The translations under genes were made by a program, and so were the position numbers. Source: Rahnella aquatilis CIP 78.65 = ATCC 33071 (GTDB lineage Bacteria; Pseudomonadota; Gammaproteobacteria; Enterobacterales; Enterobacteriaceae). From it: 64,000 nt of DNA. The notes beneath the pieces are model-generated. The model did no database searches. It had not been told where the DNA came from and saw only the letters and a program-made list of their open reading frames with translations. Of this stretch, positions 29,007-42,909 are shown one piece after another. Positions within the stretch are counted from its first letter, which is position 1, and the number at the start of each line of letters is the position of its first letter. The stretch lies in assembly GCF_000241955.1 (NCBI RefSeq), contig NC_016818.1, positions 4,774,001 to 4,838,000 of the forward strand, written 5' to 3'.

Positions 29007-31799
29007 TTAGTGTGCCTGATCCCAGTTTTCGCCGGTACCCACATCCACTTTCAGCGGAACAGCCAGCTTCATGCTTGCTTCCATCAGAGTGCGGATTTTC
29101 TCGCTTGCTGCTTCAACGTCATCTTTATGCACTTCAAACACCAGTTCATCGTGTACCTGCATGATAATGCGGACACGCGGCGCATCCGGTTGTTTCAGCC
29201 AGTCAGCGACGCTGATCATTGCTCGCTTGATGATATCCGCTGCCGTTCCCTGCATCGGGGCGTTGATTGCTGCACGCTCAGCACCTTTGCGGCGCATGGC
29301 ATTGCTGGATTTAATGTCCGGCAGATACAGACGGCGACCGTCCAGCGTTTCAACATAACCCTGTTCAGAAGCCTGAGCACGGGTACGCTCCATGTATTCC
29401 AGCACGCCCGGATAGCGCTCAAAATACAAATCCATATAACGCTGGGATTCTTTGCGCGGGATATTCAACTGGCGTGATAAACCAAAGGCACTCATGCCGT
29501 AAATCAGGCCAAAGTTAATCGCTTTTGCGCTACGGCGCTGTTCGCCAGTCACGCTGTCGAGTGGCGTACCGAAGACTTCAGAGGCTGTCGCACGGTGGAT
29601 ATCTTTACCCTCAGCAAACGCTTTCAGCAAACCTTCATCTTTCGATAAATGCGCCATAATACGCAGTTCAATTTGTGAGTAATCCGCAGCCAGAATGAGG
29701 TAATCTTTTGGTGCAATAAACGCCTGGCGGATACGGCGGCCTTCGTCATTACGCACCGGAATGTTTTGCAGGTTTGGATCGCTGGAAGACAGACGCCCGG
29801 TGGCCGTCACAGCCTGGTGATAAGACGTATGAACGCGCCCGGACTGCGGATTGATCATCAATGGCAGTTTGTCGGTATAAGTCGATTTCAGTTTTGCCAG
29901 ACCACGATATTCAAGAATGACTTTTGGCAGCGGATAATCCAGAGCCAGCTCAGCCAAAACTTCTTCATTGGTTGACGGGGCGCCACCCGGCGTTTTCTTC
30001 AGGATCGGTAATTTCTGTTTTTCATACAGAATGGCCTGCAACTGTTTGGTCGAAGACAGGTTGAAAGGCTCTTCTGCCAGTTCATGCGCTTTGTTTTCGA
30101 GCTCATTCAGACGAATAGCCAGTTCTTTCGAATGGGCAGCGAGGATGTTCTGATCAATCAGAACACCGGTGCGTTCAATATGAGACAACACAGGCACCAG
30201 AGGCATTTCGATGTCCGTGAATACCGTCTTCAGGGATTCGCTTTGCGCAATACGAGGCCAAAGTGCCTGATGCAACTGCAACGTGACATCAGCATCTTCC
30301 GCCGCATACGGTGCCGCTTGCTCAAGTCCGATTTGATTGAAGGTCAGCTGGTTTTTACCTTTACCCGCGATCTCTTCAAAGCTGACGGTTTTATGGCCAA
30401 GATAACGATCGGCCAGGCTGTCCATATCATGTCGGCCAGATACGCTGTCAAGCACATAGGATTCAAGCATGGTATCGAAGGCGATACCTTTTAATTCTAT
30501 GTCATAACGCAGTAACACGCCCCGGTCGAACTTCAGGTTCTGACCGACTTTCCGCTGCTTTTCATCTTCGAGTAAAGGCTTCAGTTGTTTCAACACTTCA
30601 TCGCGATCCAACTGTACCGGCGCATCCAGGTAATCATGCGCAACAGGCAGATACGCCGCTTTACCCGCTTCCGTGGCGAAAGATAAACCGATGAGATTGG
30701 CAGTCAGCGTATCCAGACCATCCGTTTCTGTATCGAATGCAAACACATCCGACGCTTTCAGATAACCGATCCATTCATCAAGCGTCTCCTGATCCAAAAT
30801 GGTGACGTAACCGTCCTGAGAAAGCTGGTTAGGTTCAACAGGCGCAGTGGTGGCCGATTCCTGAGCGGTAGCGCCTTTTTTCGCTTTACCCGAGGATTTT
30901 TTACCGCTCAGCCAGGTCCCGGATTCAACATCAGCCAGCCAGCGTTTGAATTCATAGCGACCAAATAACTGGTGAAGTTCATCCGCATTCGGTTCTGAAA
31001 CTGTCAGCTCTGCGCAGGTCAGATCCAGCTTAACGTCCGTTTTAATAGTCGCCAGCTGGTAAGAGAGATAAGCGACGTCTTTATTCTCAGCGAGTTTAGC
31101 CGCCATGGTTTTGGAACCACGAAAACTGAGCGTCGACACTTTATCAAGATCAGCATACAGAGCATCAAGACCGCCAATGCCCTGTAACAAAGCCTGTGCA
31201 GTTTTCTCGCCTACACCCGGCACGCCCGGGATGTTATCCGAGGAATCGCCCATCAAAGCGAGGAAATCAATGATCAGTGAAGGCGGAACACCGTATTTCT
31301 CGACAACTTCATCTGGCCCCAGAATCGTATTGTTCATGGTATTAATCAATGTCACGCCTGGGGTCACGAGCTGTGCCATATCCTTATCACCAGTGCTGAT
31401 CAAAACAGCATGACCCGCCTGTTCAGCTTCAAGTGCCAGCGTACCAATCACGTCGTCCGCTTCTACACCAGAGACCACCAGCAAAGGCAGCCCCATTGCT
31501 TTGACCATTTGGTGAAGAGGTTCAATTTGAGAGCGCAGGTCGTCCGGCATCGGAGGACGGTGTGATTTGTACTGTTCGAAAAGTTCGTCACGGAAGGTTT
31601 TGCCTTTCGCGTCAAAAACCACAGCAACATGGCTTGGTGCGTATTGCAGCAATAAACTGCGCAACATGTTAAGCACACCGTACATCGCGCCGGTCGGTTC
31701 TCCCGCAGAGTTGGTCAGCGGAGGGAACGCATGATAAGCGCGATAAAGGTAAGACGAACCGTCTACCAGGATTAAGGGGTTTTCTGCTATCTGGGCCAT
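29007..31799 (-). CDS. polA: DNA polymerase I
   Basis: Pol I fills gaps and removes RNA primers in lagging-strand synthesis and repair. At 930 residues it is close to E. coli (928). The 5'-3' exonuclease domain (about 1-300) has GDKDMAQLV and [17 protein letters not shown]. The 3'-5' exonuclease (about 325-520) has [11 protein letters not shown], which supplies the two metal-binding acids, so proofreading should be intact. The polymerase domain has [14 protein letters not shown] (motif A), [16 protein letters not shown] (O-helix) and [11 protein letters not shown] (motif C). It lies upstream of spf, as in E. coli. Confidence 0.98.
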   Translation of the reverse strand: MAQIAENPLILVDGSSYLYRAYHAFPPLTNSAGEPTGAMYGVLNMLRSLLLQYAPSHVAVVFDAKGKTFRDELFEQYKSHRPPMPDDLRSQIEPLHQMVKAMGLPLLVVSGVEADDVIGTLALEAEQAGHAVLISTGDKDMAQLVTPGVTLINTMNNTILGPDEVVEKYGVPPSLIIDFLALMGDSSDNIPGVPGVGEKTAQALLQGIGGLDALYADLDKVSTLSFRGSKTMAAKLAENKDVAYLSYQLATIKTDVKLDLTCAELTVSEPNADELHQLFGRYEFKRWLADVESGTWLSGKKSSGKAKKGATAQESATTAPVEPNQLSQDGYVTILDQETLDEWIGYLKASDVFAFDTETDGLDTLTANLIGLSFATEAGKAAYLPVAHDYLDAPVQLDRDEVLKQLKPLLEDEKQRKVGQNLKFDRGVLLRYDIELKGIAFDTMLESYVLDSVSGRHDMDSLADRYLGHKTVSFEEIAGKGKNQLTFNQIGLEQAAPYAAEDADVTLQLHQALWPRIAQSESLKTVFTDIEMPLVPVLSHIERTGVLIDQNILAAHSKELAIRLNELENKAHELAEEPFNLSSTKQLQAILYEKQKLPILKKTPGGAPSTNEEVLAELALDYPLPKVILEYRGLAKLKSTYTDKLPLMINPQSGRVHTSYHQAVTATGRLSSSDPNLQNIPVRNDEGRRIRQAFIAPKDYLILAADYSQIELRIMAHLSKDEGLLKAFAEGKDIHRATASEVFGTPLDSVTGEQRRSAKAINFGLIYGMSAFGLSRQLNIPRKESQRYMDLYFERYPGVLEYMERTRAQASEQGYVETLDGRRLYLPDIKSSNAMRRKGAERAAINAPMQGTAADIIKRAMISVADWLKQPDAPRVRIIMQVHDELVFEVHKDDVEAASEKIRTLMEASMKLAVPLKVDVGTGENWDQAH

Positions 31800-32150
31800 A
31801 ACTCTTCTTTATTCGTGATCAGACATGCTCTAAGGATGCCATAGCCAGCGGGAAAGACGAACCTTGAGAGGGAAATTCATTGCGAAGTTGCGAGGGATCT
31901 CGAAGGATCATCCTGTGGATAACTTTGTGAATAGTTTTTATAGTAAATTATTATCTGACCATACCCAGCAAATACTTTACAATTTTAACTACTGGTTTCA
32001 TCAGGTTAACAGAGAGTCCTATGAAATAATCGTGTAATAGAAGCTTAATAGCTATTGTGGATAGTAATATTTACAGGAAATATTTCAGCCATGAATTATT
32101 TATATTTCCCGAGTTAATCCCGAACTTTGTTAATTTTTTCAGAAAATATA
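31800..32150. other. AT-rich dsbA-polA intergenic region with a DnaA box
   Basis: No gene is convincing here; in E. coli yihF and yihG occupy this place. A perfect DnaA box (TGTGGATAA, 31914-31922) lies about 115 bases before the polA start, next to a GATC-containing stretch. The polA promoter must be in this region. Confidence 0.6.
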
Positions 32151-32151
32151 A

Positions 32152-32171
32152 CGCCAGCCTGAAGGCTGGCG
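32152..32171 (-). terminator. Terminator-like hairpin after dsbA
   Basis: CGCCAGCC, loop TGAA, GGCTGGCG form a perfect 8-base stem 17 bases beyond the dsbA stop. The T-tract in the minus direction is broken (TTATATTTT), so termination may be incomplete. Confidence 0.6.
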
Positions 32172-32187
32172 CTGAGATCAGGGATTC

Positions 32188-32811
32188 TTATTTTTTCGTG
32201 GCTAAGAAATTGATCACATCAGAATATTGTTTGGCATAGATATCCTGTGAGCTGGTATCAAGCCCGTCATTTTTAACCATATATTTGCCGTTCACAAATA
32301 CAGAAGGAACGCCTTGCAGACCCAAATCAGCAGCTGCTTTTTCCTGCTGAACAACCAGTGATTTCACGACGAAGCTGTTAAGTGCAGCATCATAATCCTC
32401 GCCCTTCACGCCAGCCTGAATAAAGACTTTACGGATATCATCAGCATTTTGTACAGACTGTTGTTTTTGTACGGCATCAAACATCAACGGGCTGACTTTA
32501 TCTTCAACACCCAGAGCAATAGCCACAGCCCACGCCTGTGTTAGTTGTTTACCTAACGGGCCCAGAAATTCAACGTGGTATTTAGTATATTTCACATCTT
32601 TTGGCAGGTTCTTACGGATGCTGTCAGAAACATGCCAGACTTGTTCGAACTGATAGCAGTGCGGGCAATAAAATGAGAAAAACTCGAGTACCTGTGGCTC
32701 ATTAGCTACGGTTTTATCTAGAGTAACGTATTGCGCGCCATCAGAAAATTGCGCAGCAGATACACTGAAGGCCATAACCATACCAACCAGTGCCAGGAAT
32801 ATCTTTTTCAT
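32188..32811 (-). CDS. dsbA: DsbA, periplasmic thiol:disulfide oxidoreductase
   Basis: DsbA introduces disulfide bonds into newly exported proteins and is re-oxidised by DsbB. It is 207 residues, with a signal peptide ([19 protein letters not shown], about 19 residues). The active site is CPHC at 49-52 of the precursor, in FYCPHCYQF, and the cis-proline lies in [11 protein letters not shown] near 171-181. A helical insert between them is typical. It starts 45 bases after srkA, as in E. coli, where srkA-dsbA form an operon. Confidence 0.97.
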   Translation of the reverse strand: MKKIFLALVGMVMAFSVSAAQFSDGAQYVTLDKTVANEPQVLEFFSFYCPHCYQFEQVWHVSDSIRKNLPKDVKYTKYHVEFLGPLGKQLTQAWAVAIALGVEDKVSPLMFDAVQKQQSVQNADDIRKVFIQAGVKGEDYDAALNSFVVKSLVVQQEKAAADLGLQGVPSVFVNGKYMVKNDGLDTSSQDIYAKQYSDVINFLATKK

Positions 32812-32856
32812 ATAAAGCCTATCTCCATTAATTAAATTTCGAACGTTAATCGTGAC

Positions 32857-33843
32857 TCAATACATTGGCATCAGCCGTAAAGGAGGTGCCTGTAATTTCT
32901 TCATTTGCTCAGTAAAAGCCGCTATCTGGCCACGCCAAAAATCTTCGTCCTGCATCCAGGGGAAGCTCTTAGGAAATGCAGGATCATCCCAGCGACGGGC
33001 AACCCAGGCCAGATAATAAACCATGCGCATAGCACGCAGCGGTTCAATCAAAGACAGTTCACTGGTATCTAAATCAGCAAACTCTCCATAAGCTTCCAGC
33101 AAGATATCTAACTGGAGCCTTTGCTCATTTTGGTCGCCATGTAACAACATCCAGAGATCCTGGATTGCCGGACCATTACGGGCATCATCCATATCCACAA
33201 ACAGCGGTCCGTCTCGCCAGAGAATATTTCCCGGATGGCAATCCCCATGTAAGCGCAAAGGCTGCCAGTCGGTATGCCAGAACTCCTGTGTCGTCGTGAT
33301 CAGTTTATCTGTCGCAGATAAAAAAGGCTCTCGCAGGCTTTTGGGGATCAGAGGACACTGCGCCAGGACATCACGCGCTCGGGAGAGGTATTCATCAAGG
33401 CCAATTGTCGGACGGGCAATGAAGAGACTCTCACTACCAACCTGATGAATACGCCCGAGGAAACGCCCCACCCATTCCAGTTGATCGAGATTATCTATTT
33501 CATACTGACGGCCACCGACGCTCGGAAACACGGTGAACATATAACCCTGATAGTGATGAAGTGTATTTTCATTAATAGAAAGAGGGGCAACAGCAGGGAT
33601 TTCAGCATCAGCCATATCACGAGAAAACCGATGCTCTTCGTGGATTTGTTCTTCACTCCAGCGCTCAGGCCGGTAGAACTTCACCACATAACGTTTTCTG
33701 TCTTCTCCCAGAAACTGGTAGACACGATTTTCATAGCTGTTTAAGGCAGTGAGACCGGACTCAGCAATCAGACTGACACTTTCTAACGCATCAAGGATGA
33801 GGTCCGGCGACAATGCCTGAAAATTAAAAGCTGAATTGTTCAT
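32857..33843 (-). CDS. srkA: SrkA (YihE/RdoA), stress-response Ser/Thr protein kinase
   Basis: SrkA is a eukaryotic-like kinase with a choline-kinase fold, implicated in the Cpx envelope response and in protection from death triggered by reactive oxygen. I start at the ATG at 33843 (328 residues, MNNSAFNFQ), which equals the E. coli length; a start at 33879 would add twelve unlike residues. The nucleotide region is YVVKFYRPERW near 55-65, the catalytic loop is RLHGDCHPGNILW near 197-209, and the metal aspartate lies in VDMDDARNGP near 215-224. It is upstream of dsbA and probably co-transcribed. Confidence 0.93.
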   Translation of the reverse strand: MNNSAFNFQALSPDLILDALESVSLIAESGLTALNSYENRVYQFLGEDRKRYVVKFYRPERWSEEQIHEEHRFSRDMADAEIPAVAPLSINENTLHHYQGYMFTVFPSVGGRQYEIDNLDQLEWVGRFLGRIHQVGSESLFIARPTIGLDEYLSRARDVLAQCPLIPKSLREPFLSATDKLITTTQEFWHTDWQPLRLHGDCHPGNILWRDGPLFVDMDDARNGPAIQDLWMLLHGDQNEQRLQLDILLEAYGEFADLDTSELSLIEPLRAMRMVYYLAWVARRWDDPAFPKSFPWMQDEDFWRGQIAAFTEQMKKLQAPPLRLMPMY

Positions 33844-33935
33844 AACTTCATTCGGGTTAGCCGCGCAGAAAAGTGACAATGGGAAATAGTATCATCTATT
33901 TTTGGCGGTTCGCATGAAGTTCACATAAGTTTACA

Positions 33936-34205
33936 TCAATCTTTAATCACACCGCGAGCGCGTAAAATTGCAGTTTTGAAGTCATCTTCATAGTCTTTCT
34001 TCAGGCCAGGAATTTCCGTTGTGCTGTCAGTTCCACGCATTTTCAGATGATAAATCAACGTATCATCACTCAGTTCTCCCAAAGGTCCCTGATAGCCACA
34101 TTCTGTCGCCAGCTTCTGAATAAACTCCAACAGGTTAAGATCACAATCTTCTTTCCATGCAGGATGAAGCAGTTCAATCAACTCATTTACGCGATGTTCT
34201 TTCAT
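33936..34205 (-). CDS. yihD: YihD, DUF1040 family protein
   Basis: This is a small cytoplasmic protein of unknown function, conserved in enterobacteria next to srkA. The ATG at 34205 gives 89 residues, the E. coli length, and has an AAAGGGA ribosome site six bases upstream; an in-frame TTG at 34220 would include that site inside the gene. Conserved sequences are [16 protein letters not shown] near 4-19 and the C-terminal [15 protein letters not shown] near 75-89. It is separated from srkA by 92 bases and is divergent from mobA. Confidence 0.9.
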   Translation of the reverse strand: MKEHRVNELIELLHPAWKEDCDLNLLEFIQKLATECGYQGPLGELSDDTLIYHLKMRGTDSTTEIPGLKKDYEDDFKTAILRARGVIKD

Positions 34206-34358
34206 GATATTCCCTTTCAACTTAGTTACAGACCCTAAAAATAACAGGGTTATTTCTTCAGGGAAAGGACAAGCTGAGCAGGTATCAGTTAAACCTGCCT
34301 GGCTGCAAGGTAAGGCGTTACAATGAAAGGTATATAGTCATTTTTACAGGTAAATATT

Positions 34359-34946
34359 ATGGGGCAGGATAACATTACCGGCGTTATTTTAGCGGGTGGT
34401 CGTTCGAGCAGGATGGGTGAAGATAAAGGGCTGATCGAAATTAATGGCAAGCCCTTATTTGAACATATTGCCGAAAGATTACGCCCGCAAGTCGGAGATA
34501 TTCTCATCAGCTGTAACCGGAATACTGAACGATATGGCCGAAATTTCCAGACAGTCCCTGATATTACTCAGGATTTCTCCGGCCCCCTTGCGGGTATGCT
34601 TGCCGCATTGTCTGTCAGTAGAACCAAATGGGTACTGTTCGTTCCCTGTGATGTTCCAGCCTTCCCGACAAATCTCGCCGAAGCTTTTTTAGAAAATACG
34701 GCCGGACAACAGGCAGTTTATGCCTGTGACGCTGAACGCGAGCATCCGACGCTTTGTCTTCTCAACCGTAATCTGATCCCGGCGCTGAAAACCTATCTCG
34801 GTAAGGGAGACCGAAAGTTAATGATTTTCTTACATAAAATCGGTGCAAAATCAGTACTATTCAACGAATCCACAGCCTTTTCTAATCTCAACTCACCAGA
34901 AGATGTTGCACTTTGGAAAACCAACAACCAAGACCTATCAAGATGA
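34359..34946 (+). CDS. mobA: MobA, molybdenum cofactor guanylyltransferase
   Basis: MobA transfers GMP from GTP to molybdopterin to make the guanine dinucleotide form used by DMSO-reductase-family enzymes such as nitrate reductase and formate dehydrogenase. It is 195 residues. The GTP-binding signature is VILAGGRSSRMGEDKGL near 9-25, and the magnesium-binding Asp lies in FVPCDVPAFP near 95-104. A conserved HPTLCLL occurs near 129-135. The gene is somewhat AT-richer than its neighbours. Its stop overlaps the mobB start (ATGA). Confidence 0.95.
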   Translation: MGQDNITGVILAGGRSSRMGEDKGLIEINGKPLFEHIAERLRPQVGDILISCNRNTERYGRNFQTVPDITQDFSGPLAGMLAALSVSRTKWVLFVPCDVPAFPTNLAEAFLENTAGQQAVYACDAEREHPTLCLLNRNLIPALKTYLGKGDRKLMIFLHKIGAKSVLFNESTAFSNLNSPEDVALWKTNNQDLSR

Positions 34947-35473
34947 TAAAAAAACAAGTTCCATTGCTTGGAATAGTCGCTTACAGCGGGACAGGGAAAA
35001 CCACATTGCTAAAGCAGCTTATCCCCTATCTGCGTCAACGTGGCATTCGAACCGGTCTGATAAAGCATACCCATCATGATGTGGACGTAGATACGCCCGG
35101 GAAAGACAGCTTTGAGCTACGCAAAGCGGGTGCAAACCAGACTATGGTTGCCAGCAGCAGTCGATGGGCATTAATGACAGAAACTCCTGAGCAGGATCAT
35201 CTAGACCTTGATTACCTTACAACGCGTTTTGACCACAATAAATTGGATATGATCCTCGTTGAAGGATTTAAACATGAAAATATCGATAAAATTATGCTGC
35301 ACAGGGAAGGAACAGAGAGAGCATTAGAGCAGTTAATTGACATGCATGTTGTTGCGTTGGCCAGCGATTGTCTATCAGATACTATTTCATCGACAATTAG
35401 CGTCTTGAATATAAATGACATAGAAGAAGTTGGTAAATTTGTTATCACGTGGCTGAAAAATAAGCAAAAATAA
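34943..35473 (+). CDS. mobB: MobB, molybdopterin-guanine dinucleotide biosynthesis adapter
   Basis: MobB binds GTP and assists MobA, perhaps by supplying GTP or passing on the cofactor; it is not essential for it. From the ATG at 34943, which overlaps the mobA stop, it has 176 residues; an upstream TTG at 34913 would extend into mobA without matching E. coli MobB. The P-loop is SGTGKTT near 14-20. It also has LIKHTHHDVDVDTPGKDS near 39-56 and the Walker B-like LDMILVEGFKHE near 98-109. It is convergent with the rRNA operon, whose terminator lies 40 bases beyond its stop. Confidence 0.94.
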   Translation: MIKKQVPLLGIVAYSGTGKTTLLKQLIPYLRQRGIRTGLIKHTHHDVDVDTPGKDSFELRKAGANQTMVASSSRWALMTETPEQDHLDLDYLTTRFDHNKLDMILVEGFKHENIDKIMLHREGTERALEQLIDMHVVALASDCLSDTISSTISVLNINDIEEVGKFVITWLKNKQK

Positions 35474-35513
35474 TAGGCTTAGATTTTCTGTTTACTCAAA
35501 CTCCCGACAGCAA

Positions 35514-35541
35514 AAAGCCCCGCACTTGCGTGCGGGGCTTT
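35514..35541 (-). terminator. Intrinsic terminator of the rRNA operon
   Basis: A perfect 12-base stem: AAAGCCCCGCAC (35514-35525), loop TTGC, GTGCGGGGCTTT (35530-35541). On the minus strand the stem is followed by TTTTT. It lies 11 bases beyond the 5S gene. Confidence 0.9.
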
Positions 35542-35552
35542 CCACTTATTTG

Positions 35553-35672
35553 ATGCCTGGCAGTTCCCTACTCTCGCATGGGGAGACCCCACACTACCAT
35601 CGGCGCTACGGCGTTTCACTTCTGAGTTCGGCATGGGGTCAGGTGGGACCACCGCGCTACTGCCGCCAGGCA
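35553..35672 (-). rRNA. rrf: 5S ribosomal RNA
   Basis: On the minus strand the RNA begins TGCCTGGCGGCAGTAGCGCG and ends GAACTGCCAGGCA, the closing helix I of an enterobacterial 5S rRNA, over 120 bases. No tRNA gene lies between it and the terminator, unlike several E. coli operons. Confidence 0.97.
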
Positions 35673-35807
35673 AATTCTGTTTCATTCATACCGCGTCGTG
35701 TCATAATTTCTCATCACACGCCGCCATACGAACCAATACCGGAACATTTCGCTGAAAATCTACTCTCTCGAGTCTGTCTCTCAAATCAAAAACACCTTCG
35801 GTGTTGT

Positions 35808-38716
<2,909 letters not shown>

Positions 38717-38850
38717 TCACAACCCGAAGGTGTTTCCACCGTCGCATTGCGATTATTTGAGAGACTCTGTTACAGACTAATCCACCACTCAGTACTGCTA
38801 CGGAGAGTGATGTTCAGCTGTAAACTTTCAATTTTCAGCTTGTTCCGGAT

Positions 38851-38862
38851 TGTTAAAGAGCA
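38851..38862 (-). promoter_or_regulatory. Spacer boxA antitermination element before 23S
   Basis: The minus strand reads TGCTCTTTAACA, the conserved boxA bound by NusB-S10, about 135 bases before the 23S start. It keeps polymerase processive over the 23S gene. Confidence 0.8.
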
Positions 38863-38951
38863 ATATCTTAAACACGACTCGTTAAAGTCATCTTTAAGTT
38901 ATTTTCTGTTCATAAAGAACAGGTGATAATGTCTTTCACACATTATCGGAT

Positions 38952-39027
38952 TGGCGTCCCCAAGGGGATTCGAACCCCTGTTACAGCCGTGAAAGGGCAG
39001 TGTCCTAGGCCTCTAGACGATGGGGAC
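38952..39027 (-). tRNA. gltT: tRNA-Glu (anticodon UUC)
   Basis: A 76-base cloverleaf on the minus strand, starting GTCCCCATCG and ending in an encoded CCA. The acceptor stem GTCCCCA pairs with TGGGGAC. The T-loop GGTTCGAAT and anticodon loop CCTTTCACG with TTC at positions 35-37 are clear. It lies in the 16S-23S spacer; E. coli rrnB, rrnC, rrnE and rrnG also carry tRNA-Glu here, whereas rrnA carries Ile and Ala tRNAs. The gene suffix is uncertain. Confidence 0.97.
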
Positions 39028-39170
39028 ACGAAAAATCCGTACCAGACCACATACATGGTTTGGCACTTTTCGTATCAGCGTAAGGTTGCCCTCACCGCAT
39101 CAACAGGTGCTCTTGCTCATTAATTTCATCAGACAATCTGTGTGGACACTGCACAATGCGTATCTTGAGG

Positions 39171-40713
<1,543 letters not shown>

Positions 40714-40874
40714 AAAGTTCGATTTGCTTCAACAAGTGAAGCGGTGCTCAGAGATTACTTCGTAATAATTCAACTAAATGAATTACTGCTTGGTCACTCT
40801 AAGACTTGATATTTTTTTGCCACCGAGATGGCTGATATCGTCTTGTGAGTGCCCACACAGATTGTCTGATAAAT

Positions 40875-40886
40875 TGTTAAAGAGCA
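40875..40886 (-). promoter_or_regulatory. Leader boxA antitermination element of the rRNA operon
   Basis: TGCTCTTTAACA on the minus strand, followed by the conserved leader ATTTATCAGACAATCTGTGT (40855-40874). It is about 160 bases before the 16S start and matches E. coli rrn leaders. Confidence 0.88.
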
Positions 40887-40927
40887 TGCCGCGGTTCGCA
40901 AGGAATCTTATGCGGCGCGGGAGGCGT

Positions 40928-40955
40928 ATATTACGTTTTCCCGCTGAAGAGTCAA
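40928..40955 (-). promoter_or_regulatory. rRNA operon promoter P2
   Basis: -35 TTGACT (40950-40955), 16-base spacer, -10 TAATAT (40928-40933), then a C-rich discriminator (ACGCCTCCC). Short spacing and a GC-rich discriminator are typical of growth-rate-controlled rrn promoters. Confidence 0.85.
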
Positions 40956-41037
40956 GAGATTATTCATTCGAACATTCTTCTTTTTCTCTTCCCGTCCGGG
41001 CGACGTATCAGTCGTTGTTCCCGGTCAGTGGAGGCGC

Positions 41038-41065
41038 ATTATAGGGAGTTCTCAGAAGGCCGCAA
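41038..41065 (-). promoter_or_regulatory. rRNA operon promoter P1
   Basis: -35 TTGCGG (41060-41065), 16-base spacer ending CTCCC, -10 TATAAT (41038-41043), discriminator GCGCCTCC. It closely resembles E. coli rrnB P1, including the start region. The AT-rich stretch upstream to yieP should contain Fis sites and an UP element, which I cannot place exactly. Confidence 0.9.
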
Positions 41066-41226
41066 CCCTTAAATTCACTTTTTTCGCCAACCGTTCATTA
41101 TTCCGTCAATTTCGCCCAAAATGGATAAATACCGATCGTTTTTCGTTAAAAACATACCAGTTCCAAGCCAGAGGCTAGAGTAAACTCTCCTTTATAATAA
41201 GAGAAAGACATTCAGGAATACCTTAC

Positions 41227-41916
41227 ATGCTACTAAATGCGCATCAACAGGCGGCTCAGCGTAACCTTTCTTACCTGCTGGCGGAGAAAATTGCACAGCG
41301 CATTTTGTCTGGCGAGTATCCGGAAGGGTCTATTCTTCCTGGCGAGAATGAGTTAGGAGAGATTTTTGGTGTCAGCCGGACGGCCGTGCGTGAAGCAGTA
41401 AAAACGCTGGCGGCCAAGGGAATGCTTTTACCCCGTCCGCGTATTGGTACCCGGGTGATGCCGCAATCGAACTGGAACTTTCTCGATCAGGAATTGCTAA
41501 ACTGGTGGATGACCCGTGAAAACTTCGATCAGGTGATGGCACATTTCATTGTTTTGCGCAGAGCGCTCGAACCTCAGGCCTGCGCCTTAGCGGCACTCTC
41601 TGCCAGTAAAGAGCAAAAACATCAGCTCTCTCTTTATATGTATGAAATGCGCCGGTTGCATGACAGCTTTGATCGGGAACGCTGGATAACGGTAGATACA
41701 CAGTTTCACCAGCTAATCTATGAAGCGGGGAAAAATCCTTTCCTGACTTCTTTCTCGAATTTATTCAGTTCAGTGTATCAGAGTTATTTTCGGGCAATTA
41801 CAGGCAATGAAGTCATCAAGCTGGAACATCACCAACGGCTGACGGATGCCATTCTGGCCAGCAATGCTTCTGCAGCTTTGCTGGAATGTCAGAGTCTGTT
41901 AATTGCCGATGAATGA
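41227..41916 (+). CDS. yieP: YieP, GntR/FadR-family transcriptional regulator
   Basis: YieP is a FadR-type regulator with poorly known targets. It is 229 residues (E. coli 230). The winged helix-turn-helix is at about 13-75, with [20 protein letters not shown] near 48-67 and PRPRIGTRV near 73-81. A helical FCD ligand domain follows, with [14 protein letters not shown] near 117-130 and the metal-site histidines in [12 protein letters not shown] near 159-170. It is divergent from the rRNA operon, as in E. coli beside rrnC. Its last 18 bases overlap the convergent rbsR gene; E. coli has hsrA in between. Confidence 0.92.
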   Translation: MLLNAHQQAAQRNLSYLLAEKIAQRILSGEYPEGSILPGENELGEIFGVSRTAVREAVKTLAAKGMLLPRPRIGTRVMPQSNWNFLDQELLNWWMTRENFDQVMAHFIVLRRALEPQACALAALSASKEQKHQLSLYMYEMRRLHDSFDRERWITVDTQFHQLIYEAGKNPFLTSFSNLFSSVYQSYFRAITGNEVIKLEHHQRLTDAILASNASAALLECQSLLIADE

Positions 41917-42909
41917 ACCCACAGACTGACGCACTACCAGTTCCGGCGTTAATACTAAGACCTGCGGTTCTGAATCCGGCTCCTGCAACCGATGCAGTAA
42001 TGCATCAACGGCCAATTCTCCCAGTGAGTCTTTAGGTTGATGAATAGTTGTCAGCGGCGGCATCATATATTGTGCCAGCTCTATGTCATCGTAACCTATC
42101 ACGGCAACATCCTCTGGGACGCGCAACCCACACTGATAAAGCGTCTGATATACGCCAACGGCCATCGCGTCGTTGCCGGCAAAAACGGCATGAGGCGGTT
42201 CGGGCAGCGCCAGCAACTTTTGCATTGCGGCTAATCCGCCTTCAAATTCAAAATCAGCACTCACTTCATAACCGGGAAAAATCGTTAAACCGTTTTTTTC
42301 CATGGCCTGACGATATCCACTCAGCCGTTCCTGTGCAGTCGTTTTATCCAACGGGCCGGTAATGCAGGCGATGCGATGATAACCGCGGCGGATTAAAAAT
42401 TCCGTCGCCATTTCGCCGCCCAACAGCGCGTTATCCTGAATAATATCTATCGCGCCATCAAAAGGTGACCAGTCCATCATCACAATGGGTAGTGAAGGAT
42501 AACGGCTAATAGCGTCTTTCGATGGCCGGTGGTTTTCCGTACACATGATCAGCAGCCCGTCGACCCGCTTTTGCAACAATGTTTCCAGGCTGCGGTTCAT
42601 ACGTTCAGCATCATTATCGGTATTACATAAAATAAGGCTGTAGCCGCGTTCATAACAACTACGCTCAACGCCACGCACGACTTCAGAATAGAAAGGGTTA
42701 CTGCTGGCGGTCAGCAACATGCCGAGGGTGCGTGTCTGGTTCAGCTTAAGACTGCGGGCCAGGGCGGAAGGCGCATAGTTGAGTTGTTCAACAGCAGCAT
42801 TCACTTTGTTAGCGATAGATTCACTGACAAAACGATTCTTGTTGATCACATGGGAAACAGTTGAGGTTGAAACGCCCGCGAGACGGGCGACATCTTTCAT
42901 GGTGGCCAA
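41899..42909 (-). CDS. rbsR: RbsR, LacI-family repressor of the ribose operon
   Basis: RbsR represses rbsDACBKR until ribose is present. It is 336 residues (E. coli 330). The LacI-type helix-turn-helix is [20 protein letters not shown] near 4-23, followed by the hinge helix [11 protein letters not shown] near 54-64 and a periplasmic-binding-protein-like core. The start is TTG at 42909, immediately after the rbsK stop; the ATG at 42900 (MKDVARL) would work too and shortens it by three residues. Two RbsR-type operators lie ahead of rbsD. Its 3' end overlaps yieP by 18 bases. Confidence 0.95.
   Translation of the reverse strand: MATMKDVARLAGVSTSTVSHVINKNRFVSESIANKVNAAVEQLNYAPSALARSLKLNQTRTLGMLLTASSNPFYSEVVRGVERSCYERGYSLILCNTDNDAERMNRSLETLLQKRVDGLLIMCTENHRPSKDAISRYPSLPIVMMDWSPFDGAIDIIQDNALLGGEMATEFLIRRGYHRIACITGPLDKTTAQERLSGYRQAMEKNGLTIFPGYEVSADFEFEGGLAAMQKLLALPEPPHAVFAGNDAMAVGVYQTLYQCGLRVPEDVAVIGYDDIELAQYMMPPLTTIHQPKDSLGELAVDALLHRLQEPDSEPQVLVLTPELVVRQSVGSFIGN

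Noticed and set aside
32057..32239. A 60-codon frame opposite the end of dsbA
   Set aside because: It overlaps the dsbA 3' end and its terminator on the other strand, is AT-driven, and lacks a ribosome site.
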